From contig JAGCZA010000083.1 of assembly GCA_017960525.1 (NCBI GenBank), forward strand, positions 1 through 34,741: a DNA stretch of 34,741 bases, read 5' to 3'. Positions 26,218-34,741 of this stretch are shown one piece after another. The DNA comes from Prevotella sp. (GTDB lineage: Bacteria; Bacteroidota; Bacteroidia; Bacteroidales; Bacteroidaceae). Each line of letters starts with the position of its first letter. The stretch's first letter is position 1. The position numbers and the translations under genes are program-made. The notes under the pieces are model-generated. The model searched no databases and was not told the DNA's origin. It worked only from the letters and a program-made list of their open reading frames with translations.

Positions 26218-29200
26218 AGCCGCTTTAGCCAGTAAACTTGGCCAGCACGACAGTCAGCCACGCCGAAGACGCCCTTCAGCGTGGTTTTCTTTTGCACTTG
26301 CTTCATTTCGCCTGTGGCGGCATTGATGGTATAGACGGCATACTTGCCCTCCTCTACGGGCAGGCTCACCATATCGCCAAGAGCATAGACCAGATAGCCT
26401 ACACCCTGCCCTGCCAAGACCACGCATCCCTCACCTCCATCAAGCGGCTGCATACGGGAGAGGTCTTTGAGCAGTTGGGAGTGACTGCCCAAAGGCACGT
26501 TGGATAGCGAGCCTCCAGCCATCAGGATGGCCCAGCCGTAACTGGGATATTGCTGGGCATAGAAAGTGACGGCCTTCTGCGAGTAGCGGTCGCGCATCTC
26601 ACGCACGGCACGGTAGGCCTCAGCGAAGCCCGTCTTGCCCACCTTCATCTTGCGCATCCATTGGCGCGGAGCCAGGTTGCGGCCTCCCTCTGGTGCCCAA
26701 AGGCCATCGGTGTTATAGTGCCAATAGCGGATGTCAATGATATCGACCACCTTGGCCAGCACAGGGTCGGCCAGCAGACTGTCCTGCACATCGCGGGTGC
26801 AACTCAGGGCAATGAGCGGGTGACGACCCGTCTCCTGCTCCCACTCGGCAATGGTCTGAAGCCAAAAGCGGGTGAAGTGGAGCGGCCCCGTGTATTCGGC
26901 ACTGATGAGGTGCACCACGTTTGGCTGGTCTTTCACCTGCTCTAAGCACATACGAATATATTGGCGGTGGAGGGGACGCAACACGGGGTCTTGCTCATTG
27001 TAGAACTGCTCGGCCATAAAGATGCGCTTGTCGCCAGCGAAAGGCACGGGTTCGGGGAAAGGACATTCCTGTTGAGAGTTTAGAGTTGAGAGTTGAGAGA
27101 CTTTAGTTTTGCTGGCGGAAGGACTAATGTCACTTAACTCTGAACTCTTAGCACTCATCTGAACATTGTTCACTGGCCGCCAAGGGCAGTCCACCCAATG
27201 GGCACCAGCCTCGAGGATATTGTGCTGGAAGTAGTGGTGGTGGAAGAGCAGGATATCCGCTTCTGCCGCCTTGTCGGCAAACTGGCGCAGACGGCTCCAG
27301 TACCACTCGTTAGGGCGTGTAAGGTCGTAGCGGGAGAGGCCGTCCCAAGCCGTGCCCTGACCAGAACGGGCGAAAGGCTGTTCGTAGAAGGGAGCCCACA
27401 CGTCGCCGTCGGCACGTCGCACCCGCTCGTGGTCGGTGCGCCGGAGGTCGTACCACAGACCATAGTTATGGCTCAATGAACTGTAGTGATGGGCTTTCAG
27501 GAAGGCCACAACGCTATCGATGCGGTCAGTCCACCCCCTACCCTCGCGTCCTGGCACAAAACGTGTGATGGCCGGCTTGGCCTCCCGTTGGCAGAAGTTG
27601 TCCTTCACCCGTCCGCTCCACCAGGGAATGGCATACTGGTCGCCAGTAATGACCAGACCGCCAGAGCCGACAAGCAAGCCGGCGTTGAGGGAAATAGAGT
27701 TATTAAGTTCTCTTGGACTTATGGAACTCATCGTAGCCACAGGTTTCACAGGACTTGTAGGAGCCGTAAAGGGGATGCTGTCTATCCACATTTCCATAGT
27801 GAGGCGGGGAGTGGTAAGCGACTCCTGGGCCATACGCATCGCCTCTTCGGCGGTGGGCGAACTGGTGGCATTGGTGGACATAGGCAGAAGATACGGGTTC
27901 ACCGTGCTCTTCACACGCTGCTGTAGTTGGTGGTAGAAGAGCGAGCGGGGCTGCACGTGGTCGTTGCTGCTTGTCCAGTTGCCATTGCCGGTGAGCGTAC
28001 CCCAGCAGCCGTGGGCGCTGGAGCGGTTGAGGGAGTCGGGCGAATAGCACTCTATGGTCGACGCCGTACATTGCCAGAACATAGAGTTGGCCGTGTTCCA
28101 CCCCGTACCAAATTGGAACTGCTCCAGATTGGCAAAGCGCAGGTCGTGGCCGTCGATGTTCACAATGTCGAAGAGCAGGCCTGGCGCCCACGAGCCGATG
28201 CTCCCGCTGAAACCCAGCGACTGCTCGCCCTCGCATTGCACAAAGGCGTTTGGACCTGCCGCACAATAGCCTGCGGCAAAGTCGTGGATGCCTTGGCGCG
28301 ACACACACCGCTGGAAGAGCGTCTGCTGCCCTCTGGTGAGGAACACCTGGCGGCGCCAGCCACCAATCTCGCTGACAGGCTCTTGGGCTATGCAATCCTC
28401 GACGGTGACACGGCTGACGGCGCGTTGCAGGTTGACGGCAGAGCCAGCGAAATGGCGGAACGAAACGCGGCGCACCCAGCAGTCACGCACGTTGTCCATA
28501 AAGACCGCATCCCAGCAATGGTCCTCGTCCTTGGGGTTCCAGTCGTTCACGGCACTCTCCAATGTCAGGTTCTCCACGCCGCACTCCGTCAGTTCGCCCC
28601 CGTGGCGTCCTGCCACGATGTAGGCACCACCATATTTCTTAGTAAGAGCAGTAGTGATGGGGGCGTCAATCTGAAGCGTATCGCCGCGCACACCCAGGAC
28701 GGTACGATCCCAGCGCAACTCAATATCAGTTGGCTTCCAACCCGTATAGTCCAGTCCACCACCGAAGTCGTCCATACGAAGACTCTCTATCCACTCCCAA
28801 GTGCAGGGGCGCACAATGTCGATACGGTCTCCCGCTTTTACCTTTGACCACTTGCCAACGAACTTCGTGCTGCCTGCGGGAACAATGTCGGAAGCGATGA
28901 AAAGCGTGTCTGCTCCACGCCCCTGCTCCTTAACACCTTCTATATAAAGGAGTGCGCCACGGTCTGTGCCATGCTTCACCAGACGGGTCTTATCGCGCCC
29001 CATACCCCTGAGTGTCACACCTGAAGCAGAGATGCGCAACGGCTGGTCAAGACGGAAAACGCCCTCGCCCAATAGCACGGCGCCACGATGGCCGTTGGTA
29101 TCGGGCTTGCGCCGCGACACCTCGTCGATGGCCTGCTGGATGAGGGCCGAGCAGTCGCCGTCTCGCCACTCCACGTAAGCAGCCACCGCCACGCTGGGCA

Positions 29201-29345
29201 ACGGTTGCTCCGAGGCATGGTAGCCACAGGTGGAATAGTCCATCGGCACATAGAGCGTAGGCTTGGGCTTCTTCGGGGCAGCCTGCATCTCGGCTCCAAA
29301 AGCAAGCAAGGCAAGGGCTGCAAGGCAATAGCAAAGAATCTTCAT
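26214..29345 (-). CDS. Large exported beta-helix protein with DUF6298-like C-terminal half
   Basis: A 1043-residue protein with a signal peptide (MKILCYCLAALALLAFGAEM, cut near AQA). Residues about 30-470 look like a pectate-lyase-type right-handed beta-helix. These include DCSALIQQAIDEVSRRKPD (typical N-cap), GAVLLGEGVFRLDQPLRIS, VTLRGMGRDKTRLV, and repeated turns such as NLTLESAVN and VTVEDCIAQE. From about 600 on, segments such as LFHHHYFQHNILEAGAHWVD and YIRMCLEQVKDQPNVVHLIS resemble the Bacteroidota DUF6298 region, perhaps a TIM-barrel-like domain. The substrate is probably a polysaccharide, but I cannot name it. Residues about 727-759 are encoded by an inserted 96-bp inverted-repeat element that keeps the frame open. 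Confidence 0.7.
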   Translation of the reverse strand: MKILCYCLAALALLAFGAEMQAAPKKPKPTLYVPMDYSTCGYHASEQPLPSVAVAAYVEWRDGDCSALIQQAIDEVSRRKPDTNGHRGAVLLGEGVFRLDQPLRISASGVTLRGMGRDKTRLVKHGTDRGALLYIEGVKEQGRGADTLFIASDIVPAGSTKFVGKWSKVKAGDRIDIVRPCTWEWIESLRMDDFGGGLDYTGWKPTDIELRWDRTVLGVRGDTLQIDAPITTALTKKYGGAYIVAGRHGGELTECGVENLTLESAVNDWNPKDEDHCWDAVFMDNVRDCWVRRVSFRHFAGSAVNLQRAVSRVTVEDCIAQEPVSEIGGWRRQVFLTRGQQTLFQRCVSRQGIHDFAAGYCAAGPNAFVQCEGEQSLGFSGSIGSWAPGLLFDIVNIDGHDLRFANLEQFQFGTGWNTANSMFWQCTASTIECYSPDSLNRSSAHGCWGTLTGNGNWTSSNDHVQPRSLFYHQLQQRVKSTVNPYLLPMSTNATSSPTAEEAMRMAQESLTTPRLTMEMWIDSIPFTAPTSPVKPVATMSSISPRELNNSISLNAGLLVGSGGLVITGDQYAIPWWSGRVKDNFCQREAKPAITRFVPGREGRGWTDRIDSVVAFLKAHHYSSLSHNYGLWYDLRRTDHERVRRADGDVWAPFYEQPFARSGQGTAWDGLSRYDLTRPNEWYWSRLRQFADKAAEADILLFHHHYFQHNILEAGAHWVDCPWRPVNNVQMSAKSSELSDISPSASKTKVSQLSTLNSQQECPFPEPVPFAGDKRIFMAEQFYNEQDPVLRPLHRQYIRMCLEQVKDQPNVVHLISAEYTGPLHFTRFWLQTIAEWEQETGRHPLIALSCTRDVQDSLLADPVLAKVVDIIDIRYWHYNTDGLWAPEGGRNLAPRQWMRKMKVGKTGFAEAYRAVREMRDRYSQKAVTFYAQQYPSYGWAILMAGGSLSNVPLGSHSQLLKDLSRMQPLDGGEGCVVLAGQGVGYLVYALGDMVSLPVEEGKYAVYTINAATGEMKQVQKKTTLKGVFGVADCRAGQVYWLKRL
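27070..27165. repeat. 96-bp inverted-repeat element (copy 2), in frame inside the beta-helix gene
   Basis: The left end TGTTGAGAGTTTAGAG and the segment GAGAGACTTTAG match copy 1 at 17913. The right side contains the matching GTCACTTAACTCTGAACTC and ends CTGAACA. The arms are imperfect complements. The element is 96 bp, exactly 32 codons, so it inserts a Ser-rich stretch (SAKSSELSDISPSASKTK and onward) without breaking the reading frame. Confidence 0.75.
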
Positions 29346-29371
29346 AGCTGCATCTTGGTATATTGATGGCG

Positions 29372-29379
29372 CAAAGATA
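29372..29379 (-). promoter_or_regulatory. -7 box (TATCTTTG) of the beta-helix gene
   Basis: The minus strand reads TATCTTTG 26 nt before the ATG at 29345, matching TAnnTTTG. A -33 TTTG is not clear. Confidence 0.6.
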
Positions 29380-29409
29380 CAATAAACTCTTCGTCAGAAG
29401 GCTTTAAAA

Positions 29410-29514
29410 ATGACAAAAGTGTTTCAAGAGGGTGTGCGTATCTTTAACAGTTTCAAAACACAAGTGGGCAAGAAGGGCAAATGCCACTGCTTGATTGAGG
29501 TGAAGGACATATAA
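29410..29514 (+). CDS. Possible 34-residue small protein, unrecognised
   Basis: In the 172-bp gap between the beta-helix gene and the kinase, an ATG at 29410 opens 34 codons to TAA at 29512-29514. The product begins MTKVFQEGVRIFNSFKTQVG and contains a CxC pair (CHC) near residue 26. It ends 3 bp before the kinase stop. No TAnnTTTG box precedes it. It could be a small gene, the end of a decayed gene, or chance. The balanced amino-acid make-up makes it worth recording, but nothing assigns a function. Confidence 0.25.
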   Translation: MTKVFQEGVRIFNSFKTQVGKKGKCHCLIEVKDI

Positions 29515-29517
29515 CCC

Positions 29518-30660
29518 TTATTTCTTCAGGGGAACGAGCACGCTGAACACGGAGCCATTGCCAACCTCGGACTCGACCATCACGTCGCCACCATTCTTGC
29601 GGGCAAAATCGGCGCAGAGCTGCAATCCAAGGCCGGAACCTTCCTCGCCTCCGGTGCCGTAGGTGGTCTCTCCCTTTTTGAAAATAGTGGCAAGCCTTTC
29701 AGGTGCAATGCCGACGCCGTGGTCACGGACGCTGATTTTGGCAAAGTCGCCCTCGGTAGTCATTGAGATATTGATTTCACTGTCTTCAGGCGAGAACTTG
29801 ATGGCATTCGACATAAAGTTGCGCACCACGGTCTTCAGCATATCGTTGTCGGCACGTACCACCAACGGCTCGCTGGTTTCCTGGTATTTGAGCTTAATGC
29901 GTTTTGTCTGGGCTATAATCTCGAAGATGTCCACCACGCCGGGAATGATGTCGCACAAGTCCAAATCCTGCGTCACCACATTCAGTCGTCCCGTCTGGCT
30001 CTTTGTCCACTTGAGCAGGTTGTCCAACAGGTCGTGCACTTCCTCACTCTCCTTGTTGGCCTTGTCGAGCAGTTCGTAGAGTTCGGGGCCGATAAGGTCG
30101 GGCGACATAGCCGTTGCCACCAGGTTGAGCACCATACGGATGCTGGCCATAGGCGAGCGCAGGTCATGGGCGATGACGGAGTACATCTTGTCGCGGTTGG
30201 AAATGGTTGCCCTGAGTTCGGCGTTCTGCTTCTCGATGATGCGGCGTGCGGCCACCAGTTTGATTTGGTGGAACACGCGGATGACCAGTTCCTCCTTGTT
30301 GAAGGGCTTGGTCAGGAAGTCGCTGGCGCCCACTTGGAAACCGTGCACCAGGTCGCTGGGGTTGTTGAGGGCCGTTAGGAAAATGATGGGTATATCGGCT
30401 GTAGTGGGGTCTTTCTTCAGGATGGTAGCTGTGTCGAAGCCATTGATGTCGGGCATCATCACATCGAGCAATATCAGGTCAGGACTTTCCTTCTTGGCCT
30501 GTTCAATACACATATTACCACAATTAGCCGTGCACACTTGATACTTCTCGTTGGCAAGAAGAATTTTCAGGAGGAGCACGTTGCTCACTACGTCGTCTAC
30601 AATTAATATTTTGAAGTCACTTTTGTTGATGATTGACTCCAGGTTCTCATTCTCTGTCAT
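29518..30660 (-). CDS. Cytoplasmic receiver-histidine kinase hybrid
   Basis: A 380-residue two-component protein with no membrane span. The receiver domain comes first (about 16-135): Asp22/Asp23 in LIVDDVVSN, phospho-acceptor Asp66 in LILLDVMMPD, and Lys118 in TKPF. A HisKA domain follows with His165 in VIAHDLRSPM, then a HATPase domain with N-box NFMSNAIKFSPED and G-boxes DHGVGIAPE and GSGLGLQL. The start is the ATG at 30660 (MTENENLESIINKSDF). The longer open frame up to 31200 is only the reverse of ruvC. With no sensor domain, it probably receives phosphate from, or relays it to, another protein. No cognate output regulator is adjacent. Confidence 0.9.
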   Translation of the reverse strand: MTENENLESIINKSDFKILIVDDVVSNVLLLKILLANEKYQVCTANCGNMCIEQAKKESPDLILLDVMMPDINGFDTATILKKDPTTADIPIIFLTALNNPSDLVHGFQVGASDFLTKPFNKEELVIRVFHQIKLVAARRIIEKQNAELRATISNRDKMYSVIAHDLRSPMASIRMVLNLVATAMSPDLIGPELYELLDKANKESEEVHDLLDNLLKWTKSQTGRLNVVTQDLDLCDIIPGVVDIFEIIAQTKRIKLKYQETSEPLVVRADNDMLKTVVRNFMSNAIKFSPEDSEINISMTTEGDFAKISVRDHGVGIAPERLATIFKKGETTYGTGGEEGSGLGLQLCADFARKNGGDVMVESEVGNGSVFSVLVPLKK

Positions 30661-30775
30661 GCAAAGATTAGTTCTGCTTAAGGTTTTCGAGTGCAAAAAT
30701 ACAGTTTTTATTTCTTTCCTGCAAATTCTTGGGTAATTATTTGTGTTCTTCCTGCCAAATATTCTAAATTTCTGC

Positions 30776-30804
30776 TTGTATGTGTGGGAAAAAGTGTAAC
30801 TTTG
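30776..30804 (+). promoter_or_regulatory. Promoter of ruvC (TTG-N18-TAACTTTG)
   Basis: TTG at 30776-30778 is followed after 18 bp by TAACTTTG (30797-30804), 9 nt before the ATG at 30814. The promoter excludes upstream in-frame starts such as 30691. The 153-bp region is shared with the divergent kinase gene, for which I find no clear box. Confidence 0.65.
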
Positions 30805-30813
30805 TCGCCGATT

Positions 30814-31383
30814 ATGGAAAAAATCATTATGGGCATCGACCCTGGCACCAACATTATGGGCTATGGCATCCTGCGTGTTGTCGATGGCAAGGCGCAGATG
30901 GTGACAATGGGCATCATCGACCTGCGCAAGTTTGGCGACGGCTACCTGAAGTTGGGTCATATCTTCGAGCGGGTGACGGGTATCATCGACTCTTATCTGC
31001 CCGACGAACTGGCCATCGAGGCTCCTTTCTTCGGCAAGAACGTCCAGTCGATGCTCAAACTGGGGCGGGCGCAGGGCGTGGCCATTGCCGCCGCCATCCA
31101 CCATAGCGTGCCCATCCACGAGTATGCGCCTATGAAGATTAAGATGGCCCTGACGGGCAACGGCAACGCCTCGAAGGAGCAGGTGGCGGGTATGTTGCAA
31201 CGCCTGCTGAAGATTTCAAAGGAGGAGATGGGCACCTTTATGGATGCTACCGACGCATTGGCCGCCGCCTATTGCCATTTCCTCCAGATGGGCCGCCCGG
31301 ATAGTGGTGCGCCCCATTACAAGGGGTGGAAGGATTTCGTGAACAAGAACCAAAGCAAAGTATGGACGGGAAGAAAATCATAG
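30814..31383 (+). CDS. ruvC: Crossover junction endodeoxyribonuclease RuvC
   Basis: A 189-residue Holliday-junction resolvase that cuts four-way DNA junctions, working with RuvAB. The RNase H-like fold signatures are present: [13 protein letters not shown] near 6-18 with the first catalytic Asp, [13 protein letters not shown] with the catalytic Glu, and [12 protein letters not shown] with the terminal acidic pair. Length is typical of Bacteroidota. The start is fixed by the promoter box 9 nt upstream. The ABC ATPase gene starts inside it with a 22-nt overlap, so the two are co-transcribed and probably translationally coupled. Confidence 0.95.
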   Translation: MEKIIMGIDPGTNIMGYGILRVVDGKAQMVTMGIIDLRKFGDGYLKLGHIFERVTGIIDSYLPDELAIEAPFFGKNVQSMLKLGRAQGVAIAAAIHHSVPIHEYAPMKIKMALTGNGNASKEQVAGMLQRLLKISKEEMGTFMDATDALAAAYCHFLQMGRPDSGAPHYKGWKDFVNKNQSKVWTGRKS

Positions 31384-32666
31384 CGATTGCCGGATTGAAC
31401 GGTAGTGGGAAGACGCAATACGTTGAGAAGATGCGCCGCCAGATGGCCAGCGACACGGTTCGCTACATCGCCTTTTGCGACTCCTACGGGGCTGCCACCG
31501 ACAGGGCCTATTATCTGCAATTGCGATGGAACCAGCACGACATCGATGCCGAGACGCCTACCGTGGGGCAATTGCTGGAGCGGTCGTTCCTGCTCTCCGG
31601 CCCTGACACCGACGAGCGGCGCACGTTGCAACGGCGGCTCTATCGGCTCTTCAACCTGGAGGGCCTGCTCGACAAGTATATCATCCTGCTCTCCAGCGGC
31701 GAGTTGCGCAAGTTCCAACTCGTGAAGACGCTGATGGCCCATCCCCAGACGCTTATCCTCGACAATCCTTTCATCGGCCTTGACGCCCAGACGCGCCAGC
31801 AATTGAGGGATTTGCTGCTCCAGTTGGCCGAGGAACAACAACTGACCGTCTATCTCGTGGTGTCGCGTTGTGACGACATTCCCGACTATGTGGACGAGAT
31901 TGTCTGGTTGACGCCAGAGAGTGAGATGAGGGCCGTGCCGTGCCGTCTGGACGAGCCAAGCCGCCAGTTGCTGCTTTTCTTGGAGTCAGGCCCCGTGCCA
32001 GCCAGCAGGGCCGGCGTGGTGGTGCAGATGAACGATGTGAGCATACGCTACGGCAACCGAACCATCCTGGACCATATAGACTGGACCATCCAGGAGGGCG
32101 AGCATTGGGCCTTGTCAGGGCAGAACGGTAGCGGCAAATCGACGTTGCTCTCGCTCATCAGCGCAGACAATCCGCAGGCCTACGCTTGTGACATCACCCT
32201 TTTCGGCAAGCAACGCGGCACGGGCGAGACCATTTGGGAAATCAAGCGGCGCATCGGCTACGTGTCGCCTGAGATGCATCGTTCCTACCAGCGGAACCTG
32301 CCTGCCCTCCAGATTGTTGCCAGCGGATTGAAGGATACCGTGGGCCTCTACACGCGCACCAATGAGGCCGAGCGCGAGACGTGCCGCTGGTGGATGCGCC
32401 TCTTCGGACTGGGCGGCAAGGAGGAGCGGCCCTTCCTGACGCTCTCAAGCGGCGAACAACGGCTGGTGCTCCTGGCACGTGCCTTTGTGAAAGACCCTGC
32501 ATTGCTCATCCTCGACGAACCGCTCCACGGCCTTGACACCCACAACCGCCAGCGCGTCAAGGACATCATCGACACCTTCTGCCTGCGCCCGGGCAAGACG
32601 CTCATTATGGTGACCCATTATAAAGAAGAACTTCCAACGTGCATTGACCATTGGAAGACTCTTTAA
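31362..32666 (+). CDS. Tandem ABC ATPase without membrane domain (ModF-like)
   Basis: A 434-residue soluble protein with two ATP-binding cassettes. The first has Walker A GLNGSGKT at 11-18, signature [12 protein letters not shown] and Walker [12 protein letters not shown], in which Asn replaces the catalytic Glu. The second has Walker [10 protein letters not shown], signature [15 protein letters not shown] and an intact [11 protein letters not shown]. This lopsided arrangement suggests that only the second site hydrolyses ATP well. No permease gene is adjacent, and the fold order matches ModF/PhrA-type proteins whose roles are poorly known. The ATG at 31362 ([14 protein letters not shown]) overlaps the end of ruvC by 22 nt. 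Confidence 0.85.
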   Translation: MDGKKIIAIAGLNGSGKTQYVEKMRRQMASDTVRYIAFCDSYGAATDRAYYLQLRWNQHDIDAETPTVGQLLERSFLLSGPDTDERRTLQRRLYRLFNLEGLLDKYIILLSSGELRKFQLVKTLMAHPQTLILDNPFIGLDAQTRQQLRDLLLQLAEEQQLTVYLVVSRCDDIPDYVDEIVWLTPESEMRAVPCRLDEPSRQLLLFLESGPVPASRAGVVVQMNDVSIRYGNRTILDHIDWTIQEGEHWALSGQNGSGKSTLLSLISADNPQAYACDITLFGKQRGTGETIWEIKRRIGYVSPEMHRSYQRNLPALQIVASGLKDTVGLYTRTNEAERETCRWWMRLFGLGGKEERPFLTLSSGEQRLVLLARAFVKDPALLILDEPLHGLDTHNRQRVKDIIDTFCLRPGKTLIMVTHYKEELPTCIDHWKTL

Positions 32667-32693
32667 AATCGAAAATCCGCAAATCGCAAACCC

Positions 32694-33470
32694 CTATAGT
32701 CTGACGTTGATGCCTTCGCCGTAGAGGTATTGCTTCAGTTCCGGGATGGGGATTTCCCCGAAGTGGAACACGCTGGCGGCCAATGCCGCATCGGCGTGTC
32801 CGAGGGCGAAAGCGTCGCGGAAATGCTCTTTACGGCCTGCCCCTCCGCTGGCGATGATGGGAATACACAATTCGTCTGACAGGCGGCGCAAAGCCTCGTT
32901 GGCGTAGCCCTCCTTCACGCCGTCGTGGTCCATCGACGTGAAGAGAATCTCGCCTGCACCACGCTCCTGCGCCTCGTGTGCCCACTCGAAGAGACCGCGC
33001 TCCACACGCTCACGGCCACCCTTGACGTAGGTGAACCACCCGTCGCTATCGTGGCGGGCATCGATGGCCACCACGCACACTTGGGAGCCGAAGCGGCGGG
33101 CTATCTCCTCAATCAGTTGCGGACGGCGCAGGGCAGCGCTGTTGATGCTCACCTTGTCGGCCCCGGCATAGAGCATGCGCTCCACGTCGGCCAGTTCGTT
33201 GATGCCGCCGCCCACGGTAAACGGGATGTTGATTTCCTGGGCCACGCGGGTCACCATATCCGTGAACGTCTTCCGCTCCTCGAAGGAGGCTGTGATGTCG
33301 AGGAACACCAGTTCGTCGGCCCCTTGCTCACTATAAGCCTTGCCCAGTTCCACGGGGTCGCCCGCACTTCGGAGGCTCACGAAGTTGATGCCCTTGACGG
33401 TCTCACCGTCCTTCACGTCGAGACAGGGGATGATGCGCTTTGCCAGCGCCGAGCCTTTTTCCTTGTTCAT
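32694..33470 (-). CDS. hisF: Imidazole glycerol phosphate synthase cyclase subunit HisF
   Basis: A 258-residue TIM-barrel enzyme that uses ammonia supplied by HisH to form imidazole glycerol phosphate and AICAR in histidine synthesis. [15 protein letters not shown] (about 8-22) carries the first catalytic Asp. [11 protein letters not shown] near 180 carries the second, and the phosphate-binding loops VGGGI and ASGGAG are intact. It begins [13 protein letters not shown] at 33470, a few residues longer than most. Its ATG overlaps the stop of the surface-protein gene as ATGA, so it is translated as the second gene of that unit. No other his gene is visible in the window. Confidence 0.96.
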   Translation of the reverse strand: MNKEKGSALAKRIIPCLDVKDGETVKGINFVSLRSAGDPVELGKAYSEQGADELVFLDITASFEERKTFTDMVTRVAQEINIPFTVGGGINELADVERMLYAGADKVSINSAALRRPQLIEEIARRFGSQVCVVAIDARHDSDGWFTYVKGGRERVERGLFEWAHEAQERGAGEILFTSMDHDGVKEGYANEALRRLSDELCIPIIASGGAGRKEHFRDAFALGHADAALAASVFHFGEIPIPELKQYLYGEGINVRL

Positions 33471-34741
33471 CTCTCCCGCCTGCTATTTGCTGCCATAATG
33501 CTAAGGATTGTGGAGATGTCGGCCACGTCCACTTCATTGTCGTGATTCACGTCGGCCAGTTCCAAACTGACGTTCCCGCCTCCGGCCATACAGGTGAGCA
33601 CGGTGGAGATGTCGGCCACGTCGACCACGCCGTCCGCATTGACGTCGCCCTGACGCAAGTTGATGTAGACGGTGTAGCTCACCTGTAGCGGAGCTTGGCG
33701 GTAGTCGGTCTCAGCACCCGTGACGGTGATAGAGGCGCGGCCTGGGCCTACGGGAGTGAGTTCGCCCGTCTCAGCATCGACCTTGACAACCTTCTCGTTG
33801 CCCGACTTGAAGGTCAGCTTGCCGTCGTAGTCCTGAGAGCGAGTGACCGTCGGAGCCGTCAGCGGGTCGTTCCACAGGGCGGTGACGCTGTTGGTGGAGA
33901 GGCGAATCCACGAGGCAGGCTTCTCAACGTTGGAAATGTAGAGCCTGACGGGCAGATTGTTGTCCTTCGAGTTTTCCTCCACCCAGACGTAGGGCCACTT
34001 CGTCTCGTATTCGTAGGTGCTGGTCTTGCCCCTCAGGGTCTCGGCATTGGCTCCCTCGTTGCTGAAGACGATATAGCGGATGCCGTCGATGGTGGTCTCT
34101 GTGGCGGTCACGCTCTTGCCGTTGGTCTTCAAGTTCAGCATACGGGTAGGATCCATACGCTCGTGCACGCGCAGTCCGACCTCGGTGGGGGACAGTTTCC
34201 AGGCCATGGCGCTGGGCGTCTGGTTGTCGACCTTGAACCAGCTTACATCACTAACGTCATAGTTCTCCACATGACTCATATCCAGCCACATCAGCTTGTT
34301 GTTCTCAGCATTGACGCTATACAGGTGTGGACTGTCGTCAATAATCAGGTTATGGAGGTTGTTGTCAGCACAGCCAACACCGGTCAGTGCTGGGCAATTC
34401 TTGATGGTCAGGTTCTGGATGGAACAGCCACTGCACTCTATCCCACCCAGATTTGCCATATTCTCCACCGACAGGTTCTGTGTGTTACACTGAAACAGTT
34501 GAAGGGCGTAGAATATAGGCAGTCCACTGAGTCGGACGCTCTGTAGCTTCACGTTCCCCATTCCTAATTCCCATAGTGCGTTACAGCCGGCCACATTGAC
34601 AGAGTTCAGCTCATAATCTATCATTTCACCGTCTGCATTGTAATCTCCAGCAACGCTGAGCCATTGAAGCGTTGGATGGTTGCTGACATCAATGTCCTGA
34701 ATGCCCGTCAACTTGAATTGGAGACCTGTGGCGTTCTTGAA
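33467..34741 (-). CDS. Leucine-rich, Ig-like, dockerin-ending surface protein (N-terminus outside window)
   Basis: The open frame enters from the right edge, so only the last 424 residues are seen. The first part is leucine-rich-repeat-like with irregular ~20-residue units ([46 protein letters not shown]). A middle region of Ig-like character (Big_2 type) follows: [20 protein letters not shown] and [16 protein letters not shown]. The end holds two dockerin type I-like calcium repeats, [17 protein letters not shown] and [17 protein letters not shown], with Asp/Asn at the expected calcium ligands. It is probably exported, but the signal peptide is not in view. Its stop overlaps the hisF start (ATGA). 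Confidence 0.8.
   Translation of the reverse strand, partial: FKNATGLQFKLTGIQDIDVSNHPTLQWLSVAGDYNADGEMIDYELNSVNVAGCNALWELGMGNVKLQSVRLSGLPIFYALQLFQCNTQNLSVENMANLGGIECSGCSIQNLTIKNCPALTGVGCADNNLHNLIIDDSPHLYSVNAENNKLMWLDMSHVENYDVSDVSWFKVDNQTPSAMAWKLSPTEVGLRVHERMDPTRMLNLKTNGKSVTATETTIDGIRYIVFSNEGANAETLRGKTSTYEYETKWPYVWVEENSKDNNLPVRLYISNVEKPASWIRLSTNSVTALWNDPLTAPTVTRSQDYDGKLTFKSGNEKVVKVDAETGELTPVGPGRASITVTGAETDYRQAPLQVSYTVYINLRQGDVNADGVVDVADISTVLTCMAGGGNVSLELADVNHDNEVDVADISTILSIMAANSRRER

Noticed and set aside
30661-31200. N-terminal extension of the kinase by 180 residues
   Set aside because: The extension is antisense to ruvC and would span the ruvC promoter. The receiver domain begins properly from the ATG at 30660.

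Overview
The window looks like chromosome of a GC-rich member of the Bacteroidota, most probably Prevotellaceae from a gut or rumen-like habitat. Three things point there: many genes preceded by the Bacteroidota -7 box TAnnTTTG with little or no Shine-Dalgarno sequence; Prevotella-like housekeeping proteins (PyrH, PurA, HisS, LepA, MutL); and accessory genes for xylan side-chain removal (GH115 glucuronidase, two-domain esterase, beta-helix protein). The genus is an inference from protein style. No rRNA, tRNA or CRISPR was seen, and there is no gene-free stretch above about 300 bases.

Layout. 1-245: remnant of an IS982-type transposase running off the left edge. 358-6845, minus strand: birA, pyrH, a surface-type lipoprotein, uvrD/pcrA and mutL, probably one transcription unit. 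6956-13496, plus strand: tadA, a secreted C69 dipeptidase, a Fur-family regulator with purA 10 bp behind it, a large inverted repeat, then hisS and a DUF3667 membrane protein. 13601-15934: a tightly packed trio of ECF sigma factor, single-span TonB/plug/CarboxypepD protein (likely partner or anti-sigma) and a small MGMT-family DNA-repair protein. 16127-18613: lepA and a Crp-like regulator. 18620-23725: a divergent carbohydrate locus, with secreted S66 LD-carboxypeptidase plus GH115 alpha-glucuronidase on minus and a two-domain esterase on plus, driven by back-to-back promoters. 23691-26171: threonine aldolase, a GlsB-like membrane protein, and cysE. 26214-30660: a 1043-residue beta-helix/DUF6298-like protein and a soluble receiver-histidine kinase, both minus. 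30814-32666: ruvC overlapping a tandem ABC ATPase. 32694-34741, minus: hisF translationally coupled to the end of a leucine-rich, Ig-like, dockerin-ending surface protein that runs off the right edge.

The least expected structure lies between the genes. Four intergenic arrays (near 277, 2215, 15934 and 24800) all repeat with a 22-bp period. Two carry a hairpin core (TTTGG-n5-CCAAA), and one copy has changed both arms in compensation (TTTGC-n5-GCAAA). That changed copy carries the TTACGGCA core that defines the other two arrays, so all four appear related. Two ~95-bp inverted-repeat elements also occur, one between genes and one sitting in frame inside the beta-helix gene. A separate 36-bp-armed inverted repeat forms the last codons of purA. 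A 20-bp sequence with two GTTAAAG half-sites lies 25-26 bp upstream of the -7 box of both birA and cysE.

All statements come from reading the sequence. Family names rest on remembered motifs, not on searches.
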